DNA from: Ignavibacteria bacterium
GTDB taxonomy: Bacteria > Bacteroidota > Ignavibacteria > Tepidaquicellales > Tepidaquicellaceae
DNA length: 52,261 nt
Reading direction: 5' to 3'
Assembly (NCBI GenBank): GCA_016873795.1
Contig: VGWA01000006.1
Coordinates: 1 to 52,261, forward strand
Shown in pieces: positions 1 to 7,849 of the stretch (the stretch's first letter is position 1; each line of letters begins with the position of its first letter). The position numbers were made by a program, and so were the translations under genes. Below the pieces are notes generated by a model. It was not told the DNA's origin and ran no database searches. It saw nothing but the letters and a program-made list of their open reading frames with translations.

Positions 1-147
1 TATAAGAATATTTTCGGAACACCTTTTACTGCAGTTAATTCTTTTCTTCCGGCGAAAAAAGACAGCAGAAACAAAACCGGGATACCGGCATACCTGTCTA
101 TTTTTCTGAAGATAGATTTCCGTGTTGTCAATTTGTTGAATAATTAA
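1..147 (+). CDS. C-terminal end of a probable outer-membrane protein (partial)
   Basis: Frame 1 is open from the window edge to a TAA at 145-147 and gives 48 residues. The tail reads IPAYLSIFLKIDFRVV followed by a short polar end. Alternating hydrophobic residues close to the C-terminus resemble the last strand of an outer-membrane beta-barrel, for example a TonB-dependent receptor, but this is inference from a short tail. It lies only 42 bases before cytidine deaminase on the same strand, so it may be the first part of the nucleoside-salvage cluster. If so, it could be the outer-membrane uptake component. Confidence 0.45.
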   Translation, partial: YKNIFGTPFTAVNSFLPAKKDSRNKTGIPAYLSIFLKIDFRVVNLLNN

Positions 148-189
148 ATATTTGAAAATATACATATAAATTTATATATTATCAATTAT

Positions 190-591
190 ATGATTTTGAC
201 CTTGAAGAATATAAAAAAACTTATTAAAGCATCCTTCGAGTCGCAGGAATATGCATATTCACCTTACTCCGGATTCAAAGTAGGCGCTGCCATACTGACA
301 AGAAGCGGAAAAATATTTAAGGGAGCGAACATTGAATGTGCTTCATTTTCACTTACGCTATGTGCCGAACGAACAGTCACGGGAAAAGCTGTATCCGAAG
401 GGTATAATGATATTGCTGCAATAGCAATTTCAACAAATAAAAACTATTATGCATTTCCATGCGGTGCCTGCAGGCAGTTTTTATCCGAATTCAATCCGGA
501 ACTGAAAATTATATTAGCAAAATCGCTTACGGACTATAAAATTTTTAATTTAAAAGAATTATTACCGAACAATTTTACATTAAAGCCATGA
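190..591 (+). CDS. cdd: cytidine deaminase
   Basis: This enzyme hydrolytically deaminates cytidine and deoxycytidine to uridine and deoxyuridine in pyrimidine salvage. The 133-residue length fits the short homotetrameric class. The zinc site is visible as CAE at residues 58-60 (Cys ligand and catalytic Glu60) and PCGACRQ with Cys91 and Cys94. The three-Cys arrangement is the tetrameric type rather than the His-containing dimeric E. coli type. The substrate-binding stretch around residues 24-34 ([11 protein letters not shown]) is intact. The ATG at 190 has no Shine-Dalgarno sequence, as is usual in this group. The stop overlaps the thymidine kinase start (ATGA), so the two are probably translationally coupled. 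Confidence 0.95.
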   Translation: MILTLKNIKKLIKASFESQEYAYSPYSGFKVGAAILTRSGKIFKGANIECASFSLTLCAERTVTGKAVSEGYNDIAAIAISTNKNYYAFPCGACRQFLSEFNPELKIILAKSLTDYKIFNLKELLPNNFTLKP

Positions 592-1166
592 GCATGAACG
601 AAAGTTTGCAGATTAGAACATTCAAAAAAGTAGGGCACATAGAAGTAATTTGCGGAAGTATGTTTTCGGGAAAAACAGAAGAATTAATACGCAGAATCCG
701 CAGGGCAGAGATAGCAAAGCAGAGGGTAAAGGTATTCAAGCCTAAAATCGATAACCGTTACAGTGAATTTTCGATTGTATCGCACAATGAACAATCTTAC
801 CCTTCCGAAGTAGTAGAAAAAGCGGAAGACATTCTCGAAAAAAGTTTTGATGCCGAAGTAATCGGTATAGACGAGGCACAGTTTTTCGATAATGAACTTG
901 TGGAAGTATGTCAGACTTTAGCGGATACGGGTAAAAGGGTGATAGTTGCAGGTTTAGATCAGGATTACAAAGCCAAGCCGTTCGAGCCGATGCCGCAGCT
1001 GCTTGCAGTTGCGGAATACATAACAAAGACACTTGCCGTATGCGTAGTCTGCGGAGCACCTGCAAACCGTACACACAGAGTAACGGAAGACACTGACAGA
1101 GTAGTGGTCGGAGGAGAAAACATTTACGAAGCGAGATGCCGTCTTCATCACATCGTAAAAGAATAA
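588..1166 (+). CDS. tdk: thymidine kinase
   Basis: This enzyme phosphorylates thymidine to dTMP with ATP in the cytosol. At 192 residues it has the type II (cellular TK1-like) length. The P-loop GSMFSGKT is at residues 23-30 and the DEAQ box with catalytic Glu96 is at 95-98. A structural zinc site is formed by Cys152, Cys155, Cys184 and probably His187. The start overlaps the cdd stop by four bases; a second in-frame ATG two codons later is a possible alternative. With cdd upstream and a nucleoside-binding lipoprotein downstream, it belongs to a nucleoside salvage operon. Confidence 0.95.
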   Translation: MSMNESLQIRTFKKVGHIEVICGSMFSGKTEELIRRIRRAEIAKQRVKVFKPKIDNRYSEFSIVSHNEQSYPSEVVEKAEDILEKSFDAEVIGIDEAQFFDNELVEVCQTLADTGKRVIVAGLDQDYKAKPFEPMPQLLAVAEYITKTLAVCVVCGAPANRTHRVTEDTDRVVVGGENIYEARCRLHHIVKE

Positions 1167-1177
1167 TTTTTAAAAAA

Positions 1178-1498
1178 ATGAAATATATTTCATTATTAAT
1201 ATTATTATTACTTCTATCATTCACATTGACTTCCTGTTGTAAATTCTCCAATTTCTTACCGAAAAAAACACCAGTTGAGAGCGATAAATCCGATTACATC
1301 GGAAAATGGAAGTCGGAAGACAACGATTACATCGTAATCCAGAAAGACGGGACGGGCGGATTCAAATCCGGGAATAAAGAAATTGACGGAGGGTCGGTAA
1401 AAATAACCGAGAAACATATTACGATTTCCCTATTCGGATTCGAAAAGAAATTCAAAATCACCAGTCCTCCCGAATTTAAAAACGGAAAATGGTTTTAG
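1178..1498 (+). CDS. small lipoprotein, probably frameshifted near its C-terminus
   Basis: The ATG at 1178 gives a typical lipoprotein signal: a Lys near the N-terminus, a Leu-rich core and the lipobox LTSC with Cys20. I chose it over the upstream in-frame ATG at 1136, which lies inside tdk. The mature part begins with a Thr/Lys/Asp-rich linker and then a small beta-rich domain starting YIGKWKSEDNDYIVIQ, like small lipocalin-type or DUF4488-like lipoproteins; I do not recognise the family. The frame ends at TAG 1496-1498 inside a T4 run. Shifting by -1 there continues the protein for 18 more codons (LDDTEFFKVPDSENGIEI) to a TAA at 1549-1551, which looks like the natural C-terminus. Confidence 0.75.
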   Translation: MKYISLLILLLLLSFTLTSCCKFSNFLPKKTPVESDKSDYIGKWKSEDNDYIVIQKDGTGGFKSGNKEIDGGSVKITEKHITISLFGFEKKFKITSPPEFKNGKWF

Positions 1499-1560
1499 AC
1501 GACACAGAGTTTTTCAAAGTACCGGACAGCGAAAACGGTATTGAAATTTAACAATTGATT

Positions 1561-2610
1561 ATGACCGGAAAAACAATTTTTATAAAGAGACTGTCAACAG
1601 CACTTAAATTATTATTAATACTGCAGGTATTTTTTTTACTTTCATGTAAAAAGGAAGCGGCAGACGAAACAGACACGGAAAAAGGCAAAATCAAAGTAGG
1701 TCTTGTTTTTGATGTAGGCGGACGCGGTGATAAATCGTTCAACGATGCGGCTTACAAGGGGCTCGAAAATGCAAAAAAGACGCTCGGCATCGATTTTGAA
1801 GTAATCGACCCGGGTGACGGTGCAGACAGAGAATCAGCATTAAGACTGCTTGCGAGTAAACCGGATATTAATTTAGTATTCGGAATCGGGTTTATTTTTT
1901 CCGAAGATATCACAAGGGTGGCAAAAGATTTTCCTCAGAAAAAATTTGCATGTGTAGATTACACTGTAACATCCCCTGAGAACATTCCCGCAAATTTAAC
2001 CGCACTTGTTTTTAAGGAAGAAGAAGGTTCATTTCTTGTCGGTTGCATAGCGGGACTTGTAACAAAGACAAACACCGTAGGATTCATCGGCGGAATGGAA
2101 TCCGCATTAATTAAAAAATTCGAAACAGGTTTTGAGAAGGGAGCAAAATACGTTAATCCCGCAATAACCGTTTTAAAAGGATATGTCGGCGTAACCGGCG
2201 ACGGATTTAAAAATCCGGGCAAAGCACAGGAAATCGCTTTAAGTCAGTATTCTATGAAAGCCGACATAATATATCATGCATCCGGGCTTTCCGGACTCGG
2301 ATTATTCGAAGCAGCAAGAGACAAAAAGAAACTCGCAATCGGAGTTGATTTAGACCAGTACTATGAAGCACCGGGATTTATCCTGACAAGTATGGTAAAG
2401 AAAGTAGATGAGGTAGTTCTTGAAACCATCAAGGATTTAGCAGAAAATCAATTTAAAGGCGGAGTGAAATCTTTGGGACTTAAAGACAACGGAGTGGATT
2501 ATGTATACGATGACAACAACAAAAATCTAATTGATTCCGGCATACACAGGAGAGTCGAAGAAATAAAGGGTAAAATTATCAGCGGAGAAATTGTAATAAG
2601 CAATTTGTGA
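1561..2610 (+). CDS. BMP family lipoprotein, nucleoside ABC-transporter substrate-binding type (PnrA/BmpA-like)
   Basis: This is predicted to bind nucleosides outside the inner membrane. The family includes Treponema PnrA (TmpC) and Borrelia BmpA. I start at ATG 1561 rather than the TTG two codons earlier. The signal peptide ends in FLLSC (lipidated Cys29). The mature protein opens with KVGLVFDVGGRGDKSFND, the hallmark BMP motif that shapes the ligand pocket, and FGIGFIFSED and FIGGMES are further family motifs. The length of 349 residues is normal. No permease or ATPase genes follow here, so the transporter partners are either elsewhere or replaced. The position right after cdd and tdk supports a nucleoside ligand. 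Confidence 0.9.
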   Translation: MTGKTIFIKRLSTALKLLLILQVFFLLSCKKEAADETDTEKGKIKVGLVFDVGGRGDKSFNDAAYKGLENAKKTLGIDFEVIDPGDGADRESALRLLASKPDINLVFGIGFIFSEDITRVAKDFPQKKFACVDYTVTSPENIPANLTALVFKEEEGSFLVGCIAGLVTKTNTVGFIGGMESALIKKFETGFEKGAKYVNPAITVLKGYVGVTGDGFKNPGKAQEIALSQYSMKADIIYHASGLSGLGLFEAARDKKKLAIGVDLDQYYEAPGFILTSMVKKVDEVVLETIKDLAENQFKGGVKSLGLKDNGVDYVYDDNNKNLIDSGIHRRVEEIKGKIISGEIVISNL

Positions 2611-2625
2611 AATTTCTCAGGAACT

Positions 2626-2964
2626 TTATCTTACAATAAAATAGATTATCAGCGCAAGAAAATATAAGGTGGAAATACTACTTACTCCGAGTAATATAAC
2701 AGATTTATTTCCTGCAGATTCCGATTTTCTTATTTTCACAAGCGAATAGAATAAGAGGACAATCATAATGATGTGATATACTACTATAATTATCATTACG
2801 ATAAGGATCATAAGATACTGAGCGCCGACGTACTGATTGACATTTTTATTTGCGAAATAGATAAAGTACGAAAGCAGAATCAGCAGTATTTCCAGCACGA
2901 TTCCTCCGAGAACCGAGAGAAGAAAAAATCCTTTTTTTGCTTTGACTGCTTGAAATATCTTCAT
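2626..2964 (-). CDS. small inner-membrane protein of unknown function, three predicted membrane segments
   Basis: This 112-residue protein has hydrophobic segments at about residues 13-37, 50-76 and 88-110. A Lys-rich N-terminus and a charged KIRKSESAGNKS loop lie between segments 2 and 3. I do not recognise a family. Its ATG overlaps the TGA stop of the upstream T9SS cargo gene (ATGA at 2961-2964), so the two are likely co-transcribed and translationally coupled. It converges with the BMP lipoprotein gene, leaving a 15-base gap with no obvious terminator. Confidence 0.75.
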   Translation of the reverse strand: MKIFQAVKAKKGFFLLSVLGGIVLEILLILLSYFIYFANKNVNQYVGAQYLMILIVMIIIVVYHIIMIVLLFYSLVKIRKSESAGNKSVILLGVSSISTLYFLALIIYFIVR

Positions 2965-4295
2965 TTAATTAATGCCATTTTACGTGTTTCGGAATGCACG
3001 ACAGTTGAAGAGTTCGGGTCAGTTACAATAAACCTGTAGAAATAGATTCCCGACGGAAAATTATTTCCGTTCCATTCGGCATAATAGACACCGGGTTGTA
3101 ACACTTCGTTTATCAGAGAGCCGACTTCCTGTCCCAAAGTATTATAAATTATGAGCCGAATAAATCCTCCTCTCAAATCGCTTTTTCCATATCCCGGTAA
3201 CGCAGGATTTTCGAATTTGAATTTTGTAGTGCTGTTAAAAGGATTAGGATAATTCTGATGAAAAACATATTTAGAAGGAATTTCATTCGAGATTTTTGTA
3301 ACGGCGTTTAAAATAAAAAACAACTGCGAAATTCCCCCGTTATCCCTTACTGCAAATGCAATGCACATATACGGATAAAAAATCCTGCCTTTTGCGATAT
3401 GAGTATAGTAACCCGAAGGCGCTGTATATTGAATCATCCAATTATTACCATCATACGAATAATAAATATTATTATCGTTAGACCTTATGCACCAGTATTG
3501 TTCGCCCAAAAATCCTAATCCTAAATAACCAGACATAAGTCCTGTTCCTGGCAAATTAACAAGACTCCAGTTTAAACCTCCGTTATAAGTCCGAAACAAA
3601 TTCACACCTCCCGAGTAACCGGTATTTGTTGAATCAGGTTTAAAATAAACGACGGAAGTAGATGGTGATGAGATAGTAATAGAGTCCCAGTTAATTCCCA
3701 AATTATTCGAATAATAAATCCTGTTATTATTCGTCCCGAACCAAATTTTATTTCCTGTTCCGTAAACGGAATTATTAAAACCGTATTCGTTTCCCGCCTG
3801 AAGAAGCAAGACACCCGAAGAATCCCAGTTTATTCCCCCGTTTGCAGTTCTCCACACAGACCATCTTCCGTCAACCGGATTTCCAATCATACAACCCTGC
3901 ATAGAGTCATTAATATAAATGCCGTTAATAAAACCGTTCGGTTGGCTGAAAACCGTAATCCAGTTCAGACCGCTGTTTGAAGTCCTGTACACATAAGCAA
4001 CGGAATCCAATACACCTGTAACAAGCACCTTATGAGTATCTATGGCGGCAATATGATTCAGCGGGATACTGTCCGGAACACCGTTACCGCCTGCAAGAAA
4101 CCATGAATAACCGAGTTCAGTACTTCTTAAAATTTTTCCGCTGTCACCGCAAATCCAGATATTCTGATGGTAGTAATAAGAAACCGAATTCAATCTTGCA
4201 TTAGTGAGGTTTTGCATTTGATCAATCCAAAAATATTGTGCATACAATGAATTTGCACAAAACAAGAAAACTAAAATTAAAATTTTGGTTTTCAT
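2961..4295 (-). CDS. T9SS-secreted protein with Asp-box/YCF48-like repeats and C-terminal sorting domain
   Basis: The signal peptide is residues 1-20 (ending SLYAQ). The body holds several short repeats of the form (R/Y)(S/T)xxxGxxW, for example TSNSGLNW, TANGGINW and TYNGGLNW, typical of Asp-box/YCF48-like beta-propellers. The last ~110 residues are a sorting domain starting HQNYPNPFNSTTKF and ending with TRKMALIK. Between FENP and the strand IRLIIYN it carries about ten extra residues (including GKSDLRGGF) that are absent from the other sorting domains here. They are encoded by a 49-base element with 7-base inverted ends at 3162-3210. Predicted to be exported and anchored or released at the cell surface; the ligand or substrate is unknown. 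Confidence 0.85.
   Translation of the reverse strand: MKTKILILVFLFCANSLYAQYFWIDQMQNLTNARLNSVSYYYHQNIWICGDSGKILRSTELGYSWFLAGGNGVPDSIPLNHIAAIDTHKVLVTGVLDSVAYVYRTSNSGLNWITVFSQPNGFINGIYINDSMQGCMIGNPVDGRWSVWRTANGGINWDSSGVLLLQAGNEYGFNNSVYGTGNKIWFGTNNNRIYYSNNLGINWDSITISSPSTSVVYFKPDSTNTGYSGGVNLFRTYNGGLNWSLVNLPGTGLMSGYLGLGFLGEQYWCIRSNDNNIYYSYDGNNWMIQYTAPSGYYTHIAKGRIFYPYMCIAFAVRDNGGISQLFFILNAVTKISNEIPSKYVFHQNYPNPFNSTTKFKFENPALPGYGKSDLRGGFIRLIIYNTLGQEVGSLINEVLQPGVYYAEWNGNNFPSGIYFYRFIVTDPNSSTVVHSETRKMALIK
3162..3210. repeat. 49-base element with inverted ends inside a sorting-domain coding region
   Basis: AAATCCT at 3162-3168 and AGGATTT at 3204-3210 are perfect 7-base inverted ends. The sequence between them is translated in frame within the T9SS sorting domain, adding residues including GKSDLRGGF at a loop position where related domains have only about four residues. 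It looks like an interspersed palindromic repeat that inserted without breaking the frame; whether other copies exist in the genome cannot be seen here. Confidence 0.45.
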
Positions 4296-4569
4296 TTTAT
4301 TTCTTAATTAAGATTGAAAAAATAATTACTTAATTAATCTTCGTCATACCGACACATACGCGACCTTATAAAAACATACAAATTCATATAACCACTCATA
4401 AAATATGATTTAATATAACTGTATTAATTTGAAAAATCAATTATTAACAGTTGATATTATTTTTTAGAGATTTTTTGAAAAAGGCAGGGGTGATTCAGAG
4501 TTTTTATAATCGATTTTGAATTATAATTTATTGTATTTTCAGTTGATTGATTTTATTTAATCTTTAAAA

Positions 4570-4788
4570 TTAATCATTTGAATATTCATTGATATTTTTT
4601 CCCTGTAAAGATAAATCACATTCACAACAAATATAATCGCCTATATAAAAAGGTTTTCCCATTGCTTTTCTTTCTTCTAAATCGTTAAAATCAACTATCC
4701 TGTTGACAAACAACCCGGAACCTAAAGCTACACTTTTCCCACACTCATTACATACTTCAATCATTGTTTCAGTATTTTCTTTATTCAT
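4570..4788 (-). CDS. small zinc-ribbon-like protein, unknown function
   Basis: This 72-residue protein starts at ATG 4788. Two Cys pairs, CNECGK near residues 13-18 and CCEC near residues 54-57, are spaced like a treble-clef or zinc-ribbon fold, similar in style to DksA/TraR-type or FmdB-type mini-proteins, though I cannot assign a family. The short acidic tail (NEYSND) is consistent with a soluble cytosolic protein. It stands alone, with about 275 non-coding bases on its 3' side and about 480 on its 5' side. The Cys spacing makes it more convincing than a random frame. Confidence 0.65.
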   Translation of the reverse strand: MNKENTETMIEVCNECGKSVALGSGLFVNRIVDFNDLEERKAMGKPFYIGDYICCECDLSLQGKNINEYSND

Positions 4789-4902
4789 TTGAGTTTTATT
4801 TATTTACTTTAAAAATATTAATTTTTTTTTAATAAAACACTTCATAATTCCTGTTACAATTATACGATGGTTAATATAGTATAGATAATAGAATCATACC
4901 TA

Positions 4903-4950
4903 TTAAATTAGGTATTTCAGCATTTTCAAATCATCCCCGTCCCGATGAAA
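4903..4950 (-). pseudogene. relic of a methyltransferase N-terminus (GDDLKML motif)
   Basis: Read on the minus strand this gives GDDLKMLKYLI then TAA. GDxLKMLxxIPD is the start motif of beta-class DNA methyltransferases. The bases coding for it match those of two other fragments in this island (6957-6987 and 10299-10318) at nearly every position over about 26 bases. It is short, so the call rests mostly on that shared DNA. Confidence 0.35.
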
Positions 4951-4973
4951 TAATAAGCACCTTAAAATAAAAT

Positions 4974-5072
4974 TTATTTTCTATATTGTTCTGCTTTTAG
5001 AAGTGAATCTACGGTAATAAGACTTATATCCAATTCTCCTGCTTTCCAGAGGCGTTTTACTTCTGTCTCACT
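4974..5072 (-). pseudogene. unidentified coding relic
   Basis: A minus-strand stretch of 32 codons lies between in-frame stops (TGA at 5073-5075, TAA at 4974-4976) with no start codon. It reads SETEVKRLWKAGELDISLIT, then VDSLLKAEQYRK. The mix of charged residues and the regular amphipathic pattern look like a real protein C-terminus rather than noise in AT-rich DNA. I cannot name the family. It fits the picture of decayed genes at the island border. Confidence 0.3.
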
Positions 5073-5265
5073 TCATTTAAGAAATTTAATAACAAAATAA
5101 TAAATCATTAAAAAATGATAGATCCCAAACGAAACTTATTAATAAAAAAATAATACCTGATACTTCTTATGAAATTCTCAAAAAGTACTTCAGGAAAGAG
5201 AATTATATTCATTTATATTATAATTCTAAATCATTAATTTTATTGCATTATCATATTATAATTTT

Positions 5266-5898
5266 ATGGAAAAATCATTAATTGAGTTATTTGAAAATGA
5301 AAAAATTGTAAACAAAATAAAAAAACGTTTACCTTATTTATTTCAAATTGCAGAATTAGAAAGTTCAAGAGATGGTAAAATCGGGATGGAGGTCGGTTCA
5401 TTAAGAGAGAAGGTAATTATTGCTTTATTGATTTATAAATTCGGTGAAAAAAATATCAGTACCAACATTCCAATTACAAAAGCAGAAATAGACGTCATTG
5501 TTTTTAACAATCCAATTTCTATTAAAACCATCACAGGAAAAAATCCGAGTGGAATTAAATTAATCTGGACAGTTGATGCAAATTCAGCAAGGGAATTTAT
5601 GAACAATTATATCCCGAGTTGCGATATGATATTAATTAATATTATCTGGAATGATAAGGGTTCGTTTTATTATATTCCATTAGAAGTGCAAAAGGAAATT
5701 TTCAAAAAATTAGGTAAAGAAAAATATATAAAACTACCTAAGCCCGGTACAAATCCGAGAGGTGTTGAGATGTCTAAAGATGCTATAATTGCATTAACAA
5801 ACCATAAATTAACTAAACGTATTCCAATCGATTGGGTAAAATCGGAAATAAAATATCACCCTTATGAAAGATGGGTAGATTTATGGAGTAAAGAATAA
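5266..5898 (+). CDS. type II restriction endonuclease, ThaI-like
   Basis: This 210-residue protein resembles the ThaI family (family specificity CG^CG). The recognition is from sequence memory, not a search. Visible features are the conserved block IGMEVGSLRE (residues 39-48) and a PD-(D/E)xK-like core: Glu74/Asp76 in KAEIDVIVF followed by SIK at 85-87 (Lys87). The core is thus D-X8-S-I-K, with Ser in place of the usual acidic residue, and Glu42 may supply another metal ligand. It shares one base with the start of the next gene (TAATG), so nuclease and methyltransferase form one operon with the nuclease first. It would cut unmodified incoming DNA. The exact site in this organism is not shown by the sequence. 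Confidence 0.75.
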   Translation: MEKSLIELFENEKIVNKIKKRLPYLFQIAELESSRDGKIGMEVGSLREKVIIALLIYKFGEKNISTNIPITKAEIDVIVFNNPISIKTITGKNPSGIKLIWTVDANSAREFMNNYIPSCDMILINIIWNDKGSFYYIPLEVQKEIFKKLGKEKYIKLPKPGTNPRGVEMSKDAIIALTNHKLTKRIPIDWVKSEIKYHPYERWVDLWSKE

Positions 5899-6896
5899 TG
5901 AGCTATAAAAGAAAAAGTGGAACTTCGACAAGTTCTTTTGGAACAAGCGGAAGAATAAATCATGATTCAACGAAATTTTATAATTCAAGATTATATTCAT
6001 CAGTAAATCTTAAATTATTAGAAGATACAAAGGAAAATGAGTTCCCCAAAAAATATGAAAATAAGATTATTTGCAGTTCATCTGAAAACATGAAAGAGAT
6101 TCCTGACAAATCTGTTCATTTGATGATAACATCACCTCCTTATAATGTTACAAAAGAATATGACCAAGATTTAACTTTGGAAGAATATTTAGTACTGTTG
6201 AAAAATGTATTTACGGAAACATACAGAGTACTAGTTAATGGCGGTCGTGCTTGTATTAATTTAGCAAATTTAGGAAGAAAACCGTACATTCCGTTATCCG
6301 ATTACATTTCTCTATTAATGATTGATATTGGATTTAATATGAGAGGTGAAATATTATGGAACAAAGCAGCAAGTGCAAGTCCATCGACTGCCTGGGGAAG
6401 CTGGTTATCTGCTGCTAATCCTATTTTAAGAGATATTCATGAATACATATTAATATTTTCAAAAGGAGAAATGAACAGAAACGCTAAGGGAAAAGAAAAT
6501 ACTATTACAAAAGAACAATTTATGTTATGGACAAAGTCAGTCTGGACAATGAATGCAGAATCAGCACGAAAAATCGGACATCCGGCACCATTTCCGGAAG
6601 AATTACCTTTGAGATTAATACATTTATATTCTTTCAAAAACGATATTATACTTGACCCATTCATAGGCAGCGGAACAACGGCAGTTGCAGCCATCAAAGC
6701 AAATAGAAAATTTATCGGATATGATATTAGTAAAGAATACGTAATGCTTGCAAATAAAAGGTTAAGTAAATATCTTGAACAATATAAAATTTCTTTTGAA
6801 AATGTAAATAAAGAAAATACTATTTATACAAAACCGGCAAAAGAAAAATTTAAAGTTGCAGACAAAAAGAAAAAGAAAAAGAAAACAAAAAAATAA
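5898..6896 (+). CDS. site-specific DNA methyltransferase (beta class), partner of the ThaI-like nuclease
   Basis: This enzyme would protect host DNA from the adjacent nuclease. Motif IV TSPPY is at residues 78-82 and the AdoMet motif DPFIGSGTT follows at 253-261. That order (IV before I) defines the beta class. TSPPY is the variant usual in N4-cytosine methyltransferases, so m4C is more likely than m6A. The intervening region (about 140-230) with WGSWLSAANP is the likely target recognition domain. A 60-residue N-terminal extension rich in Ser/Thr precedes the catalytic part, and the protein ends in a run of about ten lysines, possibly a non-specific DNA-binding tail. The ATG overlaps the nuclease stop by one base. 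Confidence 0.88.
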   Translation: MSYKRKSGTSTSSFGTSGRINHDSTKFYNSRLYSSVNLKLLEDTKENEFPKKYENKIICSSSENMKEIPDKSVHLMITSPPYNVTKEYDQDLTLEEYLVLLKNVFTETYRVLVNGGRACINLANLGRKPYIPLSDYISLLMIDIGFNMRGEILWNKAASASPSTAWGSWLSAANPILRDIHEYILIFSKGEMNRNAKGKENTITKEQFMLWTKSVWTMNAESARKIGHPAPFPEELPLRLIHLYSFKNDIILDPFIGSGTTAVAAIKANRKFIGYDISKEYVMLANKRLSKYLEQYKISFENVNKENTIYTKPAKEKFKVADKKKKKKKTKK

Positions 6897-7207
6897 TATA
6901 TTTACATTTTCGAACTGGGATTAAGGAATGAGAGGTAAAATCGGGGACATCCTTGAGCATTTTCAAATTATCCCTGTCATGATTAAATTATTGGAAATTT
7001 CAATTATCGTTTATTTATCGTATTATTTTGCATTATGGAGGGAATCTTTCCTCTGTCATTTCTACTTATGTTTCATTCCCGACCCGACGCCGAGTACTCG
7101 AGGGGGTAAGCTCCAGCGTTAATTTTTCCTCTGTAATTCTAGCGAAGATTGTAAATAATAAATTAGGAAGTAATTAATAAGCAGTACATAAATCGAAAAG
7201 ATTAAAA
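6897..7207. other. 311-base gap between convergent restriction systems
   Basis: No intact gene is visible. A minus-strand relic with a methyltransferase start motif lies at about 6935-6990. A GC-richer stretch at 7075-7125 contains CCCGACCCGACGCCGAG and does not resemble its surroundings. No clear terminator hairpin was found for either of the two convergent operons. Confidence 0.55.
6935..6990 (-). pseudogene. relic of a methyltransferase N-terminus (DNLKMLKDVPD motif)
   Basis: The minus strand reads RDNLKMLKDVPD and then loses similarity. This matches the start motif of beta-class DNA methyltransferases; the two live genes nearby begin ENMKEIPDKSVHL and SRKMRIIPDESVHL. The underlying DNA is almost identical to the fragment at 4920-4950 over 26 bases. 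There is no start codon and no continuing frame. Confidence 0.35.
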
Positions 7208-7849
7208 TTATTCTTTCTTTAATCGTTCAATTTCATTTTTAATGTCTTCTATAACATCTTTATTATATATTTCCTTCTTATCTTTATTTTTTACAGAGTA
7301 AATATAAAATACCTTTCCGCAAAATCCTTCCGAAAATTTTTTGTGAGTATCTTCCTGTATCATTTTCTCTTTAAATATTTCCGGCAGTTGGATTTCTCCT
7401 TTTGATGATATCGGTTTTATTTGCAAACCAATATATTTTTTATTTATTTCAATAAAAAAATCAACATTATATAATCTATCCCATTCATCAGGAGCAGGTT
7501 TAATTTCTTCGTTTAATTCTTTTTGTAATTGTCCATATATGGTTTGAATCTCCGTCATATAACCATCATAAGTTCTATCTATTACAAGATGAATCATCAT
7601 ATCGATACAATCTTGTTCTGTAATTTGTGCTACTTCTGCCTGAATTACTTCGGTTATTTTAATGTACAATTTTTTGCCAAGTGAAATAATATGTTCCTTT
7701 GACTTTACATTTTTAAAATAATATTCTCTCCATTCCTCTAAGGTTTTTGGTGCACATTTGCGAATAGATTCGGATGTCGGTCCAACATTCCTTTTAAAAT
7801 TCAATTGAAAACGATTTAAAGCACTATTTAATATCCATTCTTTAGCCAC
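7208..7849 (-). CDS. type II restriction endonuclease, MjaI-like
   Basis: This 213-residue protein starts at GTG 7849, which overlaps the end of the methyltransferase gene by eight bases. The N-terminus MAKEWILNSALNRFQLNFKR and the block VGPTSESIRKCAPKTLEEW resemble the MjaI family (family site CTAG); this is recognition by eye. A PD-(D/E)xK-like core is present: Asp130 in YNVDFFIE, a hairpin, then LQIK with Lys145 (Gln143 in the acidic position). The C-terminal ~50 residues are Lys/Glu-rich and helical. Its neighbour encodes the matching methyltransferase, giving a complete restriction-modification pair on the minus strand. Confidence 0.75.
   Translation of the reverse strand: MAKEWILNSALNRFQLNFKRNVGPTSESIRKCAPKTLEEWREYYFKNVKSKEHIISLGKKLYIKITEVIQAEVAQITEQDCIDMMIHLVIDRTYDGYMTEIQTIYGQLQKELNEEIKPAPDEWDRLYNVDFFIEINKKYIGLQIKPISSKGEIQLPEIFKEKMIQEDTHKKFSEGFCGKVFYIYSVKNKDKKEIYNKDVIEDIKNEIERLKKE

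Larger units (their letters stand above)
4789..5265. other. 477-base gap at the edge of the defence island with two gene relics
   Basis: No intact gene is visible. It holds a short minus-strand relic with a methyltransferase-like start motif (4903-4950) and a second minus-strand open stretch (4974-5072). The rest is AT-rich, with short frames on both strands that match nothing I recognise. The promoter for the ThaI-like endonuclease should lie near the right end, but no clear consensus stands out. Confidence 0.6.

Noticed and set aside
742-1251. Minus-strand open frame of 169 codons over tdk
   Set aside because: It lies opposite the well-supported thymidine kinase, has no domain pattern, and its composition is that of an antisense shadow.
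6928-7122. Plus-strand frame of 64 codons between the restriction systems
   Set aside because: It covers the antisense of a methyltransferase relic and a GC-rich patch; no motif and no plausible start context.
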